DNA of 64,000 nucleotides from positions 62,001 to 126,000 of the forward strand of contig NZ_CP117025.1 of assembly GCF_028551275.1 (NCBI RefSeq), in the 5' to 3' direction. A program made the translations under genes and the position numbers. This stretch comes from Sphingomonas hankookensis (GTDB taxonomy: Bacteria; Pseudomonadota; Alphaproteobacteria; Sphingomonadales; Sphingomonadaceae). Positions 1 through 8,835 of the stretch are shown piece by piece (position 1 is the stretch's first letter; each line of letters opens with the position of its first letter). The notes under the pieces were generated by a model, which made no database searches, was not told the DNA's origin, and saw only the letters and a list, made by a program, of their open reading frames with translations.

Positions 1-432
1 GTGATTCGTCTCCAGCCCTCACGTTTAGATGTGGTCGTTAACTTCACATTTAGTGGGCGAGTTCAAACCCTTCCGATGCAGGAAGAGCGCGAACGCGGCA
101 GAATCATCGGGTTGAGACAAAGGCGGCTTGCCACCGCCGAATGGGCGGCGAGCTTCGTTCCGCTGCTTGCGGAAGCGCGTCGAGAACTCCCGATTTATGC
201 GGACACCGGAGAACCGTCTCAAGACGCATACGCGCGGTGGCTCACTGAAGCCGGTATTCTCACGCGACGACAGAAAAAGATATGGCGTTCGGAGTCAGTG
301 CGTCGCCTGTTCGACATCCACATCGGTCTCATTGATGAGGCAGAACGCGAGTTCGAAATCGCAATGGCGATCGTGAGGTTCAAAATGCGCTATGTGGATC
401 GGCGTGGAAAAGGGACCCCGGTAGCGGGGTGA
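1..432 (+). CDS. Recombinase-like protein, C-terminal part, broken by IS21 insertion
   Basis: The frame is open from the first base of the window, so the true start may lie outside it; the first internal ATG is at 76. The order of a region like AASFVPLLAEAR, a segment like ARWLTEAGILTRR and then SESVRRLF resembles the tail of large serine recombinases, where a helical region precedes a phrase about new alleles of the host gene, but the resemblance is weak and no catalytic region is present. The IS21-family element begins near base 393, so the last dozen codons and the stop come from IS sequence. The native C-terminus is therefore lost. Identity is tentative; an unrelated hypothetical protein is equally possible. 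Confidence 0.45.
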   Translation: MIRLQPSRLDVVVNFTFSGRVQTLPMQEERERGRIIGLRQRRLATAEWAASFVPLLAEARRELPIYADTGEPSQDAYARWLTEAGILTRRQKKIWRSESVRRLFDIHIGLIDEAEREFEIAMAIVRFKMRYVDRRGKGTPVAG

Positions 433-487
433 TCGGCGTCGAAAAGGGACCCCTCATCCCGTTGGTCTAGGCTGTTCGCTTGGCGGT

Positions 488-2020
488 GTGTCAGGCGGCG
501 AGATCGGGATGCTGGTATTGGAGACGGTGTTGAGGATCCGGCGCGAGCACGCGTCGGGGAAGGCCATCAAGGCGATAGCGCGGGACCTGCACCTGTCGCG
601 CAAGGTGGTGCGCAAGGCGATCCGGGCGCCGGAAGCGGACATGGGGTATCGGCGGGAGGTACAGCCGCTGCCGAAGCTGGGGCCATTTCAGGCGCGACTG
701 GATGCGTTGCTGGAGGAAGATGAGGCACGGCCGCGGCGCGAGAAGCTGCGCCTCACGCGCATCCACGACCTGCTGCTGCGCGAGGGGTTCGACGGCTCGT
801 ACGACGCGGTGCGGCGTTATGCGGCCCGCTGGCGCCGGGCGCGACGTCGCGATGTGATGAATGCGCCGGCGTTCATCCCGCTGCTGTTCCGGCCGGGCGA
901 GGCTTACCAGTTCGACTGGAGCCACGAGGACGTGGAGATTTCGGGCAAGCCGATGCGGGTAAAGGTCGCGCATGTCCGGCTATGCGCGTCGCGGGCAATG
1001 TATGTGCGAGCCTATCCCCGCGAGACACAGGAGATGCTGTTCGACGCGCATGCGCGGGCGTTTGCCTTCTTCGGAGGTGTGCCGACGCGCGGCATCTACG
1101 ACAACATGAAGACGGCGGTCACGAGCGTGTTCACGGGCAAGGAGCGTGTCTTCAACCGGCGCTTCCTGGTCATGGCCAACCATTACATGGTCGAGCCGAC
1201 CGCCTGCTCGCCGGCGTCGGGCTGGGAGAAAGGTCAGGTCGAGAACCAGGTGCAAACCGCACGCGGCCGCTTCTTCCAGCCACGCCTGCGATTTACCAGC
1301 CTCGAGGAGCTGAACGGTTGGCTGGAGGCCGAGTGTCGGCGCTGGACAGAGTTGCACCAGCATCCCGAGCAGAAGGAACTGACGGTTGCTCAGGCCTGGG
1401 CTGCCGAGCGCAGCGTGCTCCAGCCTGTTGTCGCACCCTTCGACGGCTTTCATGAGAGCGAGCATGCGGTAAGCGGCACATGCCTCATCAGCTTCGACCG
1501 CAACCGCTACTCCGTTTCTGCCAGGGTGGTGCGACGTGCCGTTCAGGTCCGCGCCTATGCCGACCGCATCGTCGTGCGCTGCGACGGGGAAGTCGTCGCC
1601 GACCATCCCCGGTTTTTCGGCCGGGACCGGACCATCTACGACCCGTGGCATTATCTGCCGGTGTTGGCGACCAAGCCGGGCGCCCTGCGGAACGGCGCGC
1701 CGTTCCAGGGCTGGGAGCTGCCGCCTGCGCTGGCACGACTGCGGCGCAAGCTTGGCGTCGGTGACGATGCCGACCGGCGGTTCGTGCGGGTGCTGGCCGC
1801 GGTGCTCGACGACGGACTCGAGGCGGTGGAAGCGGCCGTGCGCGAAGCATTGCTGGCCGGCGTCGCCAGCGACGACGTCATCGTCAACATCCTGGCCCGC
1901 CGGCGCGAACCGCCGCGACCGCTGACTATTGTCACGCCAGAAGATCTGGCGCTGCGCCATCCGCCCCGCGCCGACTGCAACCGCTATGACAGCCTGCGAG
2001 GCCTCCATGCAGCGGCATGA
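488..2020 (+). CDS. istA: IS21-family transposase IstA
   Basis: The 510-residue protein is the DDE-type transposase that joins IS ends to target DNA together with IstB. An N-terminal helix-turn-helix lies at about residues 16-46. The integrase-like core follows, with the acidic triad visible as D143 in QFDWSHED, D205 in [10 protein letters not shown] and E252 in EKGQVENQV. Length matches IstA proteins of about 500 residues. The reading frame opens with GTG at 488; the ATG at 509 is an alternative start. The gene overlaps istB by 14 bases, as in other IS21 elements where the two are translationally coupled. No frameshift or missing catalytic residue is seen, so it looks functional. Confidence 0.93.
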   Translation: MSGGEIGMLVLETVLRIRREHASGKAIKAIARDLHLSRKVVRKAIRAPEADMGYRREVQPLPKLGPFQARLDALLEEDEARPRREKLRLTRIHDLLLREGFDGSYDAVRRYAARWRRARRRDVMNAPAFIPLLFRPGEAYQFDWSHEDVEISGKPMRVKVAHVRLCASRAMYVRAYPRETQEMLFDAHARAFAFFGGVPTRGIYDNMKTAVTSVFTGKERVFNRRFLVMANHYMVEPTACSPASGWEKGQVENQVQTARGRFFQPRLRFTSLEELNGWLEAECRRWTELHQHPEQKELTVAQAWAAERSVLQPVVAPFDGFHESEHAVSGTCLISFDRNRYSVSARVVRRAVQVRAYADRIVVRCDGEVVADHPRFFGRDRTIYDPWHYLPVLATKPGALRNGAPFQGWELPPALARLRRKLGVGDDADRRFVRVLAAVLDDGLEAVEAAVREALLAGVASDDVIVNILARRREPPRPLTIVTPEDLALRHPPRADCNRYDSLRGLHAAA

Positions 2021-2735
2021 GATGATGACGGCCATGACCGAGTTGGGGCTGAAGGGCATGGCTGGCGCTTTCGACGAGGCGGTCACTACCGGTCTCCAGC
2101 GCAAGCGCACGACCATGGAGGTCCTGACCGACCTGCTGCGTGCCGAGGCGACGCACCGCCATGCAGCCTCGGTCCGTTACCGGATGTCGGCCGCCAGGTT
2201 GCCCGCGGTGAAGGACCTCGACGCCTTCGTCTTCGGCGACACTCCCATCAACGAGGGACTGGTGCGCTCGCTGTACAGCGGCTCGTTTCTTCCGGGCCGA
2301 CGCAACGTCGTGCTGGTCGGTGGAACGGGTACCGGCAAGACGCATCTCGCCACCGCCATCACCGCCAATGTGGTACGAGCCGGCGCCCGCGGACGCTACT
2401 TCAACACAGTGGACCTGGTGAACCGACTCGAGGAGGAAACGCGCCTTGGCAAGGCCGGCACGCTGGCGGCCCAGCTCTCGCGCCTCGACCTCGTGGTGCT
2501 CGACGAGCTTGGCTACCTGCCGTTTGCACGCTCGGGCGGTCAAATGCTCTTCCACCTCGTCAGCAAGCTCTACGAGCAGACCTCCGTCATCGTCACCACG
2601 AACCTCGCCTTTGGCGAGTGGCCGACCGTCTTTGGCGACCCCAAGATGACCACCGCACTGCTCGACCGTATTACCCACCATTGCGACATCGTCGAAACCG
2701 GCAACGACAGCTGGCGCTTCAAACATCGAAGCTGA
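2007..2735 (+). CDS. istB: IS21-family helper ATPase IstB
   Basis: The 242-residue AAA+ ATPase assembles on target DNA and stimulates IstA. The Walker A motif GGTGTGKT lies at residues 105-112 and the Walker B segment LVVLDELGY at 162-170, with D166 and E167. An arginine-rich N-terminal stretch precedes them. The ATG at 2007 was chosen because it gives the standard IstB N-terminus and the usual short overlap with istA; an upstream TTG-type opening would add residues with no family resemblance. The frame is intact from start to stop. The 174 bases after the stop are non-coding IS end sequence leading to the right terminal repeats. Confidence 0.93.
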   Translation: MQRHEMMTAMTELGLKGMAGAFDEAVTTGLQRKRTTMEVLTDLLRAEATHRHAASVRYRMSAARLPAVKDLDAFVFGDTPINEGLVRSLYSGSFLPGRRNVVLVGGTGTGKTHLATAITANVVRAGARGRYFNTVDLVNRLEEETRLGKAGTLAAQLSRLDLVVLDELGYLPFARSGGQMLFHLVSKLYEQTSVIVTTNLAFGEWPTVFGDPKMTTALLDRITHHCDIVETGNDSWRFKHRS

Positions 2736-3002
2736 CGCCCAGGACCACCGGCAGAGAACGCTTCGCGCTGGTTGCGCCTCCGGTCGGGCTACGCCCGCCC
2801 TACGCCGCAACCAGCGCGAACGGTGCACCCGTCATACCCGTAACGCTGCTCGACGAAGGGGGTCCCTTTTGGACGCCGATAGGGGGTCCTTTTTGGACGC
2901 CGATTGACATCTCCATTTCGAAAAGCAGTTGAAAATGATGCGGCGGAAGCTGGCACCACCACCCGGCATGCATATCTTGGAAGCACGAAGGAGGTATCGC
3001 CG

Positions 3003-3149
3003 ATGGGACTGTTCGACAGCAATGGCAACGACCGCACGAAGGGTGGCCCGAAGGTCAAGACCGGACCCAATGCAGGGCTGACTCGCGCGAAGAACGATGA
3101 TGGCCGCTGGCGCGAGAAGCGCAGCGATGCGGGCAAGCCCCGCAAGTGA
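3003..3149 (+). CDS. Small basic hypothetical protein (48 aa)
   Basis: The short frame starts at ATG 3003 and is preceded by a strong ribosome-binding site, AAGGAGG at 2988-2994, eight bases upstream. This decides the start over an in-frame TTG at 2904 that lies in the IS end. The product is rich in Lys, Arg, Gly and Asn, begins MGLFDSNGNDR and has no membrane segment or signal peptide. I do not recognise its function. It belongs to the small-gene and recombinase block beside the IS element, which suggests mobile-element cargo. Confidence 0.6.
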   Translation: MGLFDSNGNDRTKGGPKVKTGPNAGLTRAKNDDGRWREKRSDAGKPRK

Positions 3150-3179
3150 CGCGCCGCCACATCATCTGATAGAAAGGTC

Positions 3180-3246
3180 GCGGATAGGCTGGTGAGGCTG
3201 CTGCCCTTGTGGAGGGGGCCGCGCTGGACACCGCCAGCCTATCCGC
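3180..3246. repeat. Perfect 13-bp inverted repeat with 41-base loop
   Basis: GCGGATAGGCTGG at 3180-3192 is repeated inverted at 3234-3246. It lies 30 bases after the small gene at 3003-3149. No T-run follows, so it is a poor simple terminator. It could fold as a structured RNA or be a recombination or protein-binding site for the nearby recombinase. Confidence 0.6.
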
Positions 3247-3344
3247 TTCCTCAACCGTTGGACGGGTGAAGCTCGACTGCTTTGCGCCTCGTTGAATCGC
3301 GGCTCAATGCACAAACTGGGCAACCGCCGACAACCACCCCGTTT

Positions 3345-3548
3345 TCACTTCGCCCGTTCGATGAGCCCCATCAACTGGTTGCCGGTCCCGACGATGCGGA
3401 AGGTGTCATCGACCGTCTTGCCGGTGGTGGGGTCGTAAGTGCCAAGGATGCGGCCCGCGAAGTTGAATGCTCGCTGCCGCCCCTGCGTCATGTCCTCGAT
3501 ATGCCCGATGATAAAACCACGCTGATCCCGGATCGTCGTTCGCGCCAT
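3345..3548 (-). CDS. Small beta-rich protein, 4-fold beta-flower-like
   Basis: The 67-residue product starts at ATG 3548-3546, with GGAGG at 3558-3554 just upstream. This start is preferred over the ATG four codons earlier, which overlaps that binding site. The sequence has repeated short beta-type phrases: RDQRGFIIGHIED, FAGRILGTYDPTTG and RIVGTGNQLMGLI. It resembles the small 4-fold beta-flower proteins often found next to mobile genes; this is recognition from pattern, not a search. No catalytic residues are evident. It is transcribed divergently from the serine recombinase, 106 bases away. Confidence 0.6.
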   Translation of the reverse strand: MARTTIRDQRGFIIGHIEDMTQGRQRAFNFAGRILGTYDPTTGKTVDDTFRIVGTGNQLMGLIERAK

Positions 3549-3626
3549 ACTCGCCTCCATGGTGATGACGGTCGAAGGCTCTCACACGAACGGGAAATAA
3601 TCGAACTAAATGAACTGCTTGACCCG

Positions 3627-3655
3627 TTCCAGAACTGGAGCGAGTCATTCTGGAA
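3627..3655. promoter_or_regulatory. Inverted repeat overlapping recombinase start (possible operator)
   Basis: TTCCAGAA at 3627-3634 and TTCTGGAA at 3648-3655 form a perfect 8-bp inverted repeat with centres 21 bases apart, two helical turns. The right arm ends on the A of the recombinase start codon. The geometry suits a dimeric DNA-binding protein, such as the recombinase itself repressing its gene or a crossover subsite. Confidence 0.45.
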
Positions 3656-4245
3656 TGACCAAGCGCGTTGCCCTCTACACCCGCGTCTCACAGGACAGCC
3701 AGACCACCGAGAACCAGCGTCGAGAACTCATGGCCGTCGCCGAACGACTTGGCTGGGAAGTCGTCGCCGAGTTCTGCGATCATGGCATCAGCGGATCGAA
3801 GGGACGTGACAAGCGCCCCGGCTACGATGCGCTGATGAAGGCTGTCGCGCGGCGCGAGATCGACATGGTGGCAAGCTGGGCCGTGGACCGGCTCGGGCGC
3901 TCCCTCCAGAATCTCGTCACCTTCCTCACCGAGATCAACGCCAAGGGCGTGGACCTCTATCTCCACCAGCAGGCGCTCGACACCAGCACGCCCAGCGGAC
4001 GCGCCATGTTCGGCATGCTGTCGGTGTTCGCCGACTTCGAGCGCGAGATGATCATCTCACGGATCAAGGCCGGGTTGGCCCGATCCACGAAACGGTCAGG
4101 CCGACCGCCCCTCGACGCCGAGAAGGTCGAGCGTATCAAGCGATCCCTCACCAAGGGCGTCTCCATCAACGCCACCGCCAAGAAGCTCAAGGTCGGTGTC
4201 GCGACCGTCCATCGGGTGAAGCAGCAAATGGCGCTCGCCGCCTGA
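3655..4245 (+). CDS. Serine recombinase, resolvase/invertase family
   Basis: The 196-residue protein is a small site-specific recombinase. The N-terminal catalytic domain opens with ALYTRVSQ, giving catalytic Ser12, followed by the family arginines and the phrase SWAVDRLGRS. A long helix after FADFEREMI leads to a C-terminal helix-turn-helix at about residues 150-190 (SINATAKKLKVGVATVHRVK). Length and layout fit Tn3 resolvases and Hin-type invertases. ATG 3655 was chosen because it yields this N-terminus; the ORF extends 15 codons further up without similarity. An inverted repeat overlaps the start. Its crossover site and substrate are not evident from the sequence. Confidence 0.9.
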   Translation: MTKRVALYTRVSQDSQTTENQRRELMAVAERLGWEVVAEFCDHGISGSKGRDKRPGYDALMKAVARREIDMVASWAVDRLGRSLQNLVTFLTEINAKGVDLYLHQQALDTSTPSGRAMFGMLSVFADFEREMIISRIKAGLARSTKRSGRPPLDAEKVERIKRSLTKGVSINATAKKLKVGVATVHRVKQQMALAA

Positions 4246-4419
4246 TCAGCGAGCGCGCAACCACTCCATCGCCTCGTCGAAGGTCATCGTCTTCCCCGGC
4301 TGCGCGCCTGCCTGCTCGATACGCGCGAGGAAGGCCGGGTTGAGTTCTTCACCCCGGCAGATCGGGCACGCCTCGTCGCCATGATCGTCGCCGCAACCGC
4401 CCTCGAAAGCGTCACCCAT
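4246..4419 (-). CDS. Small CxxC-containing hypothetical protein (57 aa)
   Basis: The frame runs on the minus strand from ATG 4419-4417 to TGA 4248-4246, immediately after the recombinase stop on the other strand. It contains C9 and a CPIC pair (C18, C21), and the C-terminal half, GKTMTFDEAMEWLRAR, is a plausible amphipathic helix. The motif count is small for a full zinc site. A purine-rich stretch (GGGGG on the minus strand) lies about ten bases upstream. Product and role are unknown; the coding case rests on composition and the binding site only. Confidence 0.45.
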   Translation of the reverse strand: MGDAFEGGCGDDHGDEACPICRGEELNPAFLARIEQAGAQPGKTMTFDEAMEWLRAR

Positions 4420-4609
4420 GGATCATACCCCCGACCTCACTGACGAGGCACCAGCCACCATCGACCAAACCGATGCGCCGACCACCATACAGGCCATCAC
4501 CGAACGCTTGCGGGGCCGTCGCGAGGCAGTCAGCGGAGCGTCACCGGATGGTCGAGAAGATGGGCATGGTGCGGTCCCTTCGCCCGCTCCAGTCGTCTCG
4601 CTGAAATAG

Positions 4610-4904
4610 TGAGGCTATTTCAGCTTCTCGGAGACGACATGGCCGGCGCCGACTGCGGCGACCGACGACATGGCTTTGCCATGTCGCGCCCCCGATCGTT
4701 GCGCATAACTCCGCTGACAATGCGGTGAGGCACGTCCTGCTCGATTTCTGATCGCGGACGCGCCAGCCATCCATTCGCTGCCCGAAATCGATCCATCGAA
4801 ATTGTTTGCGAGTGGTAGCGAATCAAATGTGATTCCGCGCAGTCCAAGCCTGGGAACCAACCCTCCGGCGCGAATCAGCCAGCCGGCACGCATCCTATTT
4901 CGGC
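4610..4904. other. Intergenic stretch with no supported gene
   Basis: Between the recombinase block and the first palindromic repeat I see no gene with a convincing start, ribosome site or recognisable protein. Short frames exist on both strands but look random. This is a plausible boundary between mobile DNA and core chromosome; I could not find a duplicated attachment site. Confidence 0.4.
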
Positions 4905-4987
4905 CACCCCGGACGTAATCCGGGGTCGAGCTTCCCCGGCCGTGCGAAAAAGGAGAAGCGTGACCCCGGATCAAGTCCGGGGTGACG
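4905..4987. repeat. Palindromic intergenic repeat, family A
   Basis: Two inverted arms of the type CACCCCGGACTTGATCCGGG flank a short spacer. The same element recurs at 23061-23144, 27196-27280 and 51097-51178, with a single arm at 20377-20401. It lies between a gene-free stretch and the stop of the chemoreceptor gene on the minus strand. Confidence 0.8.
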
Positions 4988-5060
4988 ATGGTGGCAGGGC
5001 AGCGGTCAGCCTCACCCTTCGGCGGCTCGAAGAAGCGCACCAGACCAATGCCCCCCGGCA

Positions 5061-6470
5061 TCAGAATTCCGACCAGTCATCCTCCACCACCGCGACCGCC
5101 GCATTGCCCCGCGCCATGCGCTGCGGAACCGGGCGCGGCACCGAGCGCACCGGCAGGCGCTGCACCGTGTCGCGCTGGTCGCGGACCACCATCTCACCCA
5201 GGTGGAAGCGGGCGATCTCACCCGACAATGCATCGGCCTCGGACGACAGGCTGCGTGCGGCGGCGGTGCTCTGTTCGACCATTGCGGCATTGCGCTGGGT
5301 CACGCCGTCCATTTCCGCCACGGCGGTATTGACCTGCGACAGGCCCTGCGACTGCTGCACCGCCGCGCCCGAGATATCCGCCACCAGCGTGCTGATCTCC
5401 CCGATCCGGGCGATGATCCGGTCGAGCGAGCGGCCGGTTTCGCTGACCAGCGCGACGCCGCTATCGACCGTTTCCACCGATGCGGTGATGCGCTGCTTCA
5501 CGTCCTTCGCCGCCTCGGCCGAGCGCTGCGCCAGCGCCCTAACTTCGGAAGCGACCACGGCAAAACCCTTGCCCGCATCGCCCGCCCGTGCCGCCTCCAC
5601 GCCGGCGTTCAGCGCCAGCAAGTTGGTCTGGAACGCGATGCCGTCGATCACCGCGATGATGTCGGATATTTCGGCGGACGTCCGCTCGATCCGGCCCATC
5701 GCGTCGACCGCGCGGCGCACGACCTCGCCCGACTCGACCGCCTCGCTGCGCGCGGTGCCGACGATCGTGTCGGCGCGCGCTGCGCTGGCGGCGCTTTCGC
5801 GCATCGTCGCGGTGATCTGCTCCATCGCGGCGGCACTTTGTTCGAGGCTCGCGGCCTGTTGTTCGGTACGCTGCGACAGGTCGTCCGATGCCGCGCTGAT
5901 CTCGCTCGCGCCCTTGTGGATGGTGCCCGCCACCGTCGACACCGACAGCATCGTTGCACGCAGCGAGGCGACGGCGGCGTTGAAATCGTCGCGCAGCGAC
6001 AGGAACGGTTCCTGCAAGTCGGCGTCGATCCGCGCGGTCAGGTCGCCGGCGGCGAGCTTGCCCAGCCCCTCACCCATGATCGCCACCATCTGCCGCTGAG
6101 TATCGCGCTCCATCGCCGCCAGCGCGCTTTCGCGGAACGTCGCCATCGCCTTGGTAATGCGGCCGACGCAGTCACGATTGGCGGTATAGGCGACCGGACT
6201 TTCCAGATCGCCTGCCGCCAGCGCCTCCATCCGCACGACCGTCGTGACATAGGGGGTGCAGATCAGCCGCGACGCGCCGAAGGTCACACCGACGATCGCC
6301 GCCACGCCGGCCAGCGCCCCGCCGACGACCACCCCCGGCGCGACCAGCATCGAACCCGACGCCGCCAGGATCGCCAGCGCGGCAATCCCGCCCGACAGCA
6401 TCAGATACACCAATGCCAGCACCCGGAATTTGACCCGGATCGGCGCGTTACGCGAAAACCATGCAATCAT
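5061..6470 (-). CDS. Methyl-accepting chemotaxis protein without periplasmic domain
   Basis: The 469-residue receptor signals to CheA. Two closely spaced membrane segments at about residues 16-64 have almost no loop, so there is no external ligand domain and sensing is likely at or inside the membrane. Two HAMP-like segments follow, marked by ALAAGDLESPV and KLAAGDLTARI. The signalling hairpin contains the conserved tip IAFQTNLLALNAGVEAARAG. The protein ends in DDWSEF, matching the aromatic-x-x-aromatic tail that tethers CheR/CheB in E. coli Tar and Tsr. ATG 6470 follows a GGGGGG stretch at 6478-6483; the longer ORF upstream is non-homologous. It lies 34 bases downstream of the MHYT-GGDEF-EAL gene, probably in one operon. 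Confidence 0.9.
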   Translation of the reverse strand: MIAWFSRNAPIRVKFRVLALVYLMLSGGIAALAILAASGSMLVAPGVVVGGALAGVAAIVGVTFGASRLICTPYVTTVVRMEALAAGDLESPVAYTANRDCVGRITKAMATFRESALAAMERDTQRQMVAIMGEGLGKLAAGDLTARIDADLQEPFLSLRDDFNAAVASLRATMLSVSTVAGTIHKGASEISAASDDLSQRTEQQAASLEQSAAAMEQITATMRESAASAARADTIVGTARSEAVESGEVVRRAVDAMGRIERTSAEISDIIAVIDGIAFQTNLLALNAGVEAARAGDAGKGFAVVASEVRALAQRSAEAAKDVKQRITASVETVDSGVALVSETGRSLDRIIARIGEISTLVADISGAAVQQSQGLSQVNTAVAEMDGVTQRNAAMVEQSTAAARSLSSEADALSGEIARFHLGEMVVRDQRDTVQRLPVRSVPRPVPQRMARGNAAVAVVEDDWSEF

Positions 6471-6504
6471 CTGACGTCCCCCCAAACATCGTTGCCACCA
6501 CCGC

Positions 6505-8835
6505 TCACGCGCGGCGCATCCGCACCACCGTCTGTATCCGCCGCGCCGGGATCGCTTCGGGCCGCCCGAACAGATAGCCTTGCGCCAGCGCACAGCCCTC
6601 GGCCTGCACCATCGATCGCTGCACCTCGTTCTCGACCCCTTCGGCGACCACCGGCACGTTCAGCCCCTTGCCGAGGCCAGCGATCGCCCGGACGATCGAG
6701 CGAGCCGCCTCGTCCTCGTGCATCGCCGATACGAAGCTCTTGTCGATCTTGATCTTGTCGAATGGAAAGTGCCGCAGGTTGCTGAGCGACGAATAGCCGG
6801 TGCCGAAATCGTCCATCGCGATGCGCACCCCCAGCGCCCGGATCTCGCGCAGGATCGCCAGCGACACGTCCCGGTCGCGCAGCAGCGCGGTCTCGGTAAT
6901 TTCCAGCTCCAGCCGGCCGGGCGCCAGTCCGCTGTCGGCCAGCGCGCTGCGCACCACCATCGGCAGCGTCGACACGCGCAGCTGCACCGGGGAGACGTTC
7001 ACCGCCAGCGTCAGCGGTTCGGCCCATTCGCTGGCATCGCGGCACGCTCGGCGCAGCGCCCATTCGCCGATCGCCATGATCGTGCCCGCTTCCTCGGCGA
7101 CCGGAATGAAGATCGCCGGCGGCACCTGTCCGCGCTCGGGATGGTCCCAGCGCAGCAGCGCCTCATAGCCGACGACCTCGCCCGCCGCGGTCGACACCAG
7201 CGGCTGATAGACCAGCTGCAATTCGTCCCGGCACCCCGCATGGCGCAGATCATGTTCGAGGCTGCGGCGGTCGCGCGCCTGCCGGTCCATCCGGTCGTCG
7301 AAAAAGGATGCGGTGCCGCGCCCGTCCTGTTTGGCACGGTACAGCGCGACATCGGCATTGTGGCGCAGCGTTTCCGGGTCGGTCCCATCGCGCGGAAAGG
7401 TGACGACGCCCAGGCTGCATCCGACCGCCATCGGATCGCGCGTCGAATCCATCTCGGCGGCAAAGCCCGACAGGATGCGGCCCGCCAGCCGGCGGGCATC
7501 GTCCAGGGATGCGATATCGCGTTGCAGGACGACGAATTCGTCGCCGCCGATCCGCGCGACCAGGTCCTGCGGACGGATGCAGTCGTCGAGGATGCGCGAC
7601 ACCCGGATCAGGATCGCATCGCCCGCGCCGTGGCCGAACAGGTCGTTGACCGCCTTGAACCGGTCCAGATCGACCGCGATCAGGGCAAAGGGCGTGTCGG
7701 CCCGCACCGCTTCGTGCAGCGCGGTGTCGAACGCGGCGCGATTGACCAGCCCGGTCAGCGGATCGTGCGACGCCAGATGCTCGATCGCCCGCTGCGCCCG
7801 CGCGGTTTCGGTCAGGTCGCGCATCGCGATGACGGTGGCGGCGCGACCGCGATATTCGATGGCGCGCGCGGTCAGCTCGACCAGCTGGTCCTCGATCTCG
7901 CTGCCGCGGATGCGGGCGCGGGTCGCATCGCCGCGATGCGGGCGCAGTGCGTCGCGGGCGACCGTTTCGAACCACGCTGCGGTCGACGTACCGACCAGCG
8001 CCGCGCGGTCCACGCCCAGCAGCGCGCACGCCTGTTCATTGGCGTCGAGGATGCGGTCGTCGCTGGTGATGAGCAGTCCTTCGGACGTCGCATCGGCCAG
8101 CCCGCGCAGGTCGGTCAGGAACCGGTCGAGCACCGATGCCACCGCGCTCAGCGCGACCAGCAGCAGCGCCGCCGCGACGATCCACAGCACCAGCCATTGC
8201 GACCGCCCGCCGGCCTGCGCCACCGCCCCGCCATGCTGGCCCATCGTCGCCGATGCCATCGCGACGAAATGGATCGTCACCGTCGCCAGCACCATGCCGG
8301 CGGCGGGCAGGATCATCCGCTGCCGCCCTTCCAGCCGCAGGAACAGCGCGAACGCCGCCGACAACAGCACCCATCCGACCAGCACCGCGCCGGCGATCAT
8401 GCCGTGATCGACCCGGTGGCCCATCGCATTGGCGATCGCCGCCATGCCGGTCAGGTGCATGCCGAGAATGCCCAGCGTCGCGACCGCCCCGCACAGCATC
8501 ACCAGCGGCAACCCCCGCGCCTGGCGCAACAGGGCAAAGGCGATGCCGAACGCGCCGATGGCGATCGTCGCGGAAACGGCGGTCAGCAACTGGTCGAACT
8601 GCAGCGCGAACGGGCTGCGATAGGCGATCATCGCGATGAAATGGGTCGACCACACCCCGCCCCCGGCGGTGACCGCCGCCGAGCTCAGCCACAGCAGGCG
8701 ACGTTCGACCACGCATTCGAACGACCGCTGCAATTGGGCAAAGGTGGACAGCGCGCTGACGATGCACAGCAACAATGCCAGCAGGACCACCGGCAGGTCA
8801 TGGTGCGAGACGATCATGTCCAACAGGTACGACAT
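6505..8835 (-). CDS. MHYT-PAS-GGDEF-EAL c-di-GMP signalling protein
   Basis: The 776-residue membrane protein has an N-terminal MHYT sensor: about seven membrane segments with the metal-binding phrases THFIAM, GMHLTGMAA and IHFVAMAS, thought to bind copper and sense gases or redox. A PAS-like segment follows (about 245-360), then a GGDEF domain with intact RIGGDEFVVL and an EAL domain with YEALLRW, ELEITETALL, MDDFGTGYSS, KIDKSF and VVAEGVE. All residues needed for synthesis and hydrolysis look present, so it may do either; many such tandem proteins act mainly as phosphodiesterases. It precedes a chemoreceptor gene in the same orientation, which suggests joint control of motility. Confidence 0.93.
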   Translation of the reverse strand: MSYLLDMIVSHHDLPVVLLALLLCIVSALSTFAQLQRSFECVVERRLLWLSSAAVTAGGGVWSTHFIAMIAYRSPFALQFDQLLTAVSATIAIGAFGIAFALLRQARGLPLVMLCGAVATLGILGMHLTGMAAIANAMGHRVDHGMIAGAVLVGWVLLSAAFALFLRLEGRQRMILPAAGMVLATVTIHFVAMASATMGQHGGAVAQAGGRSQWLVLWIVAAALLLVALSAVASVLDRFLTDLRGLADATSEGLLITSDDRILDANEQACALLGVDRAALVGTSTAAWFETVARDALRPHRGDATRARIRGSEIEDQLVELTARAIEYRGRAATVIAMRDLTETARAQRAIEHLASHDPLTGLVNRAAFDTALHEAVRADTPFALIAVDLDRFKAVNDLFGHGAGDAILIRVSRILDDCIRPQDLVARIGGDEFVVLQRDIASLDDARRLAGRILSGFAAEMDSTRDPMAVGCSLGVVTFPRDGTDPETLRHNADVALYRAKQDGRGTASFFDDRMDRQARDRRSLEHDLRHAGCRDELQLVYQPLVSTAAGEVVGYEALLRWDHPERGQVPPAIFIPVAEEAGTIMAIGEWALRRACRDASEWAEPLTLAVNVSPVQLRVSTLPMVVRSALADSGLAPGRLELEITETALLRDRDVSLAILREIRALGVRIAMDDFGTGYSSLSNLRHFPFDKIKIDKSFVSAMHEDEAARSIVRAIAGLGKGLNVPVVAEGVENEVQRSMVQAEGCALAQGYLFGRPEAIPARRIQTVVRMRRA

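Larger units (their letters stand above)
393..2909 (+). mobile_element. IS21-family insertion sequence, apparently complete
   Basis: About 2.5 kb containing istA and istB in the usual order and overlap. Each end carries two copies of a 23-base terminal motif: left copies at 397-419 and 431-453, right copies (inverted) at about 2858-2880 and 2882-2904. The outermost bases read TGT on the left and ACA on the right, the 5'-TG...CA-3' arrangement typical of IS21. Multiple terminal repeats are a known feature of the family, which uses them as IstA binding sites. I see no clear short direct repeat flanking the element, so either the duplication has decayed or the boundaries are off by a few bases. 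Confidence 0.88.

Noticed and set aside
4418..4609. Plus-strand 63-residue frame starting on the same CATG as the CxxC mini-gene
   Set aside because: No ribosome site and low-complexity composition; kept only as a finding about the shared start.
4620..4847. Minus-strand 75-residue frame after the mobile patch
   Set aside because: No binding site, no family resemblance, ends in random-looking sequence.
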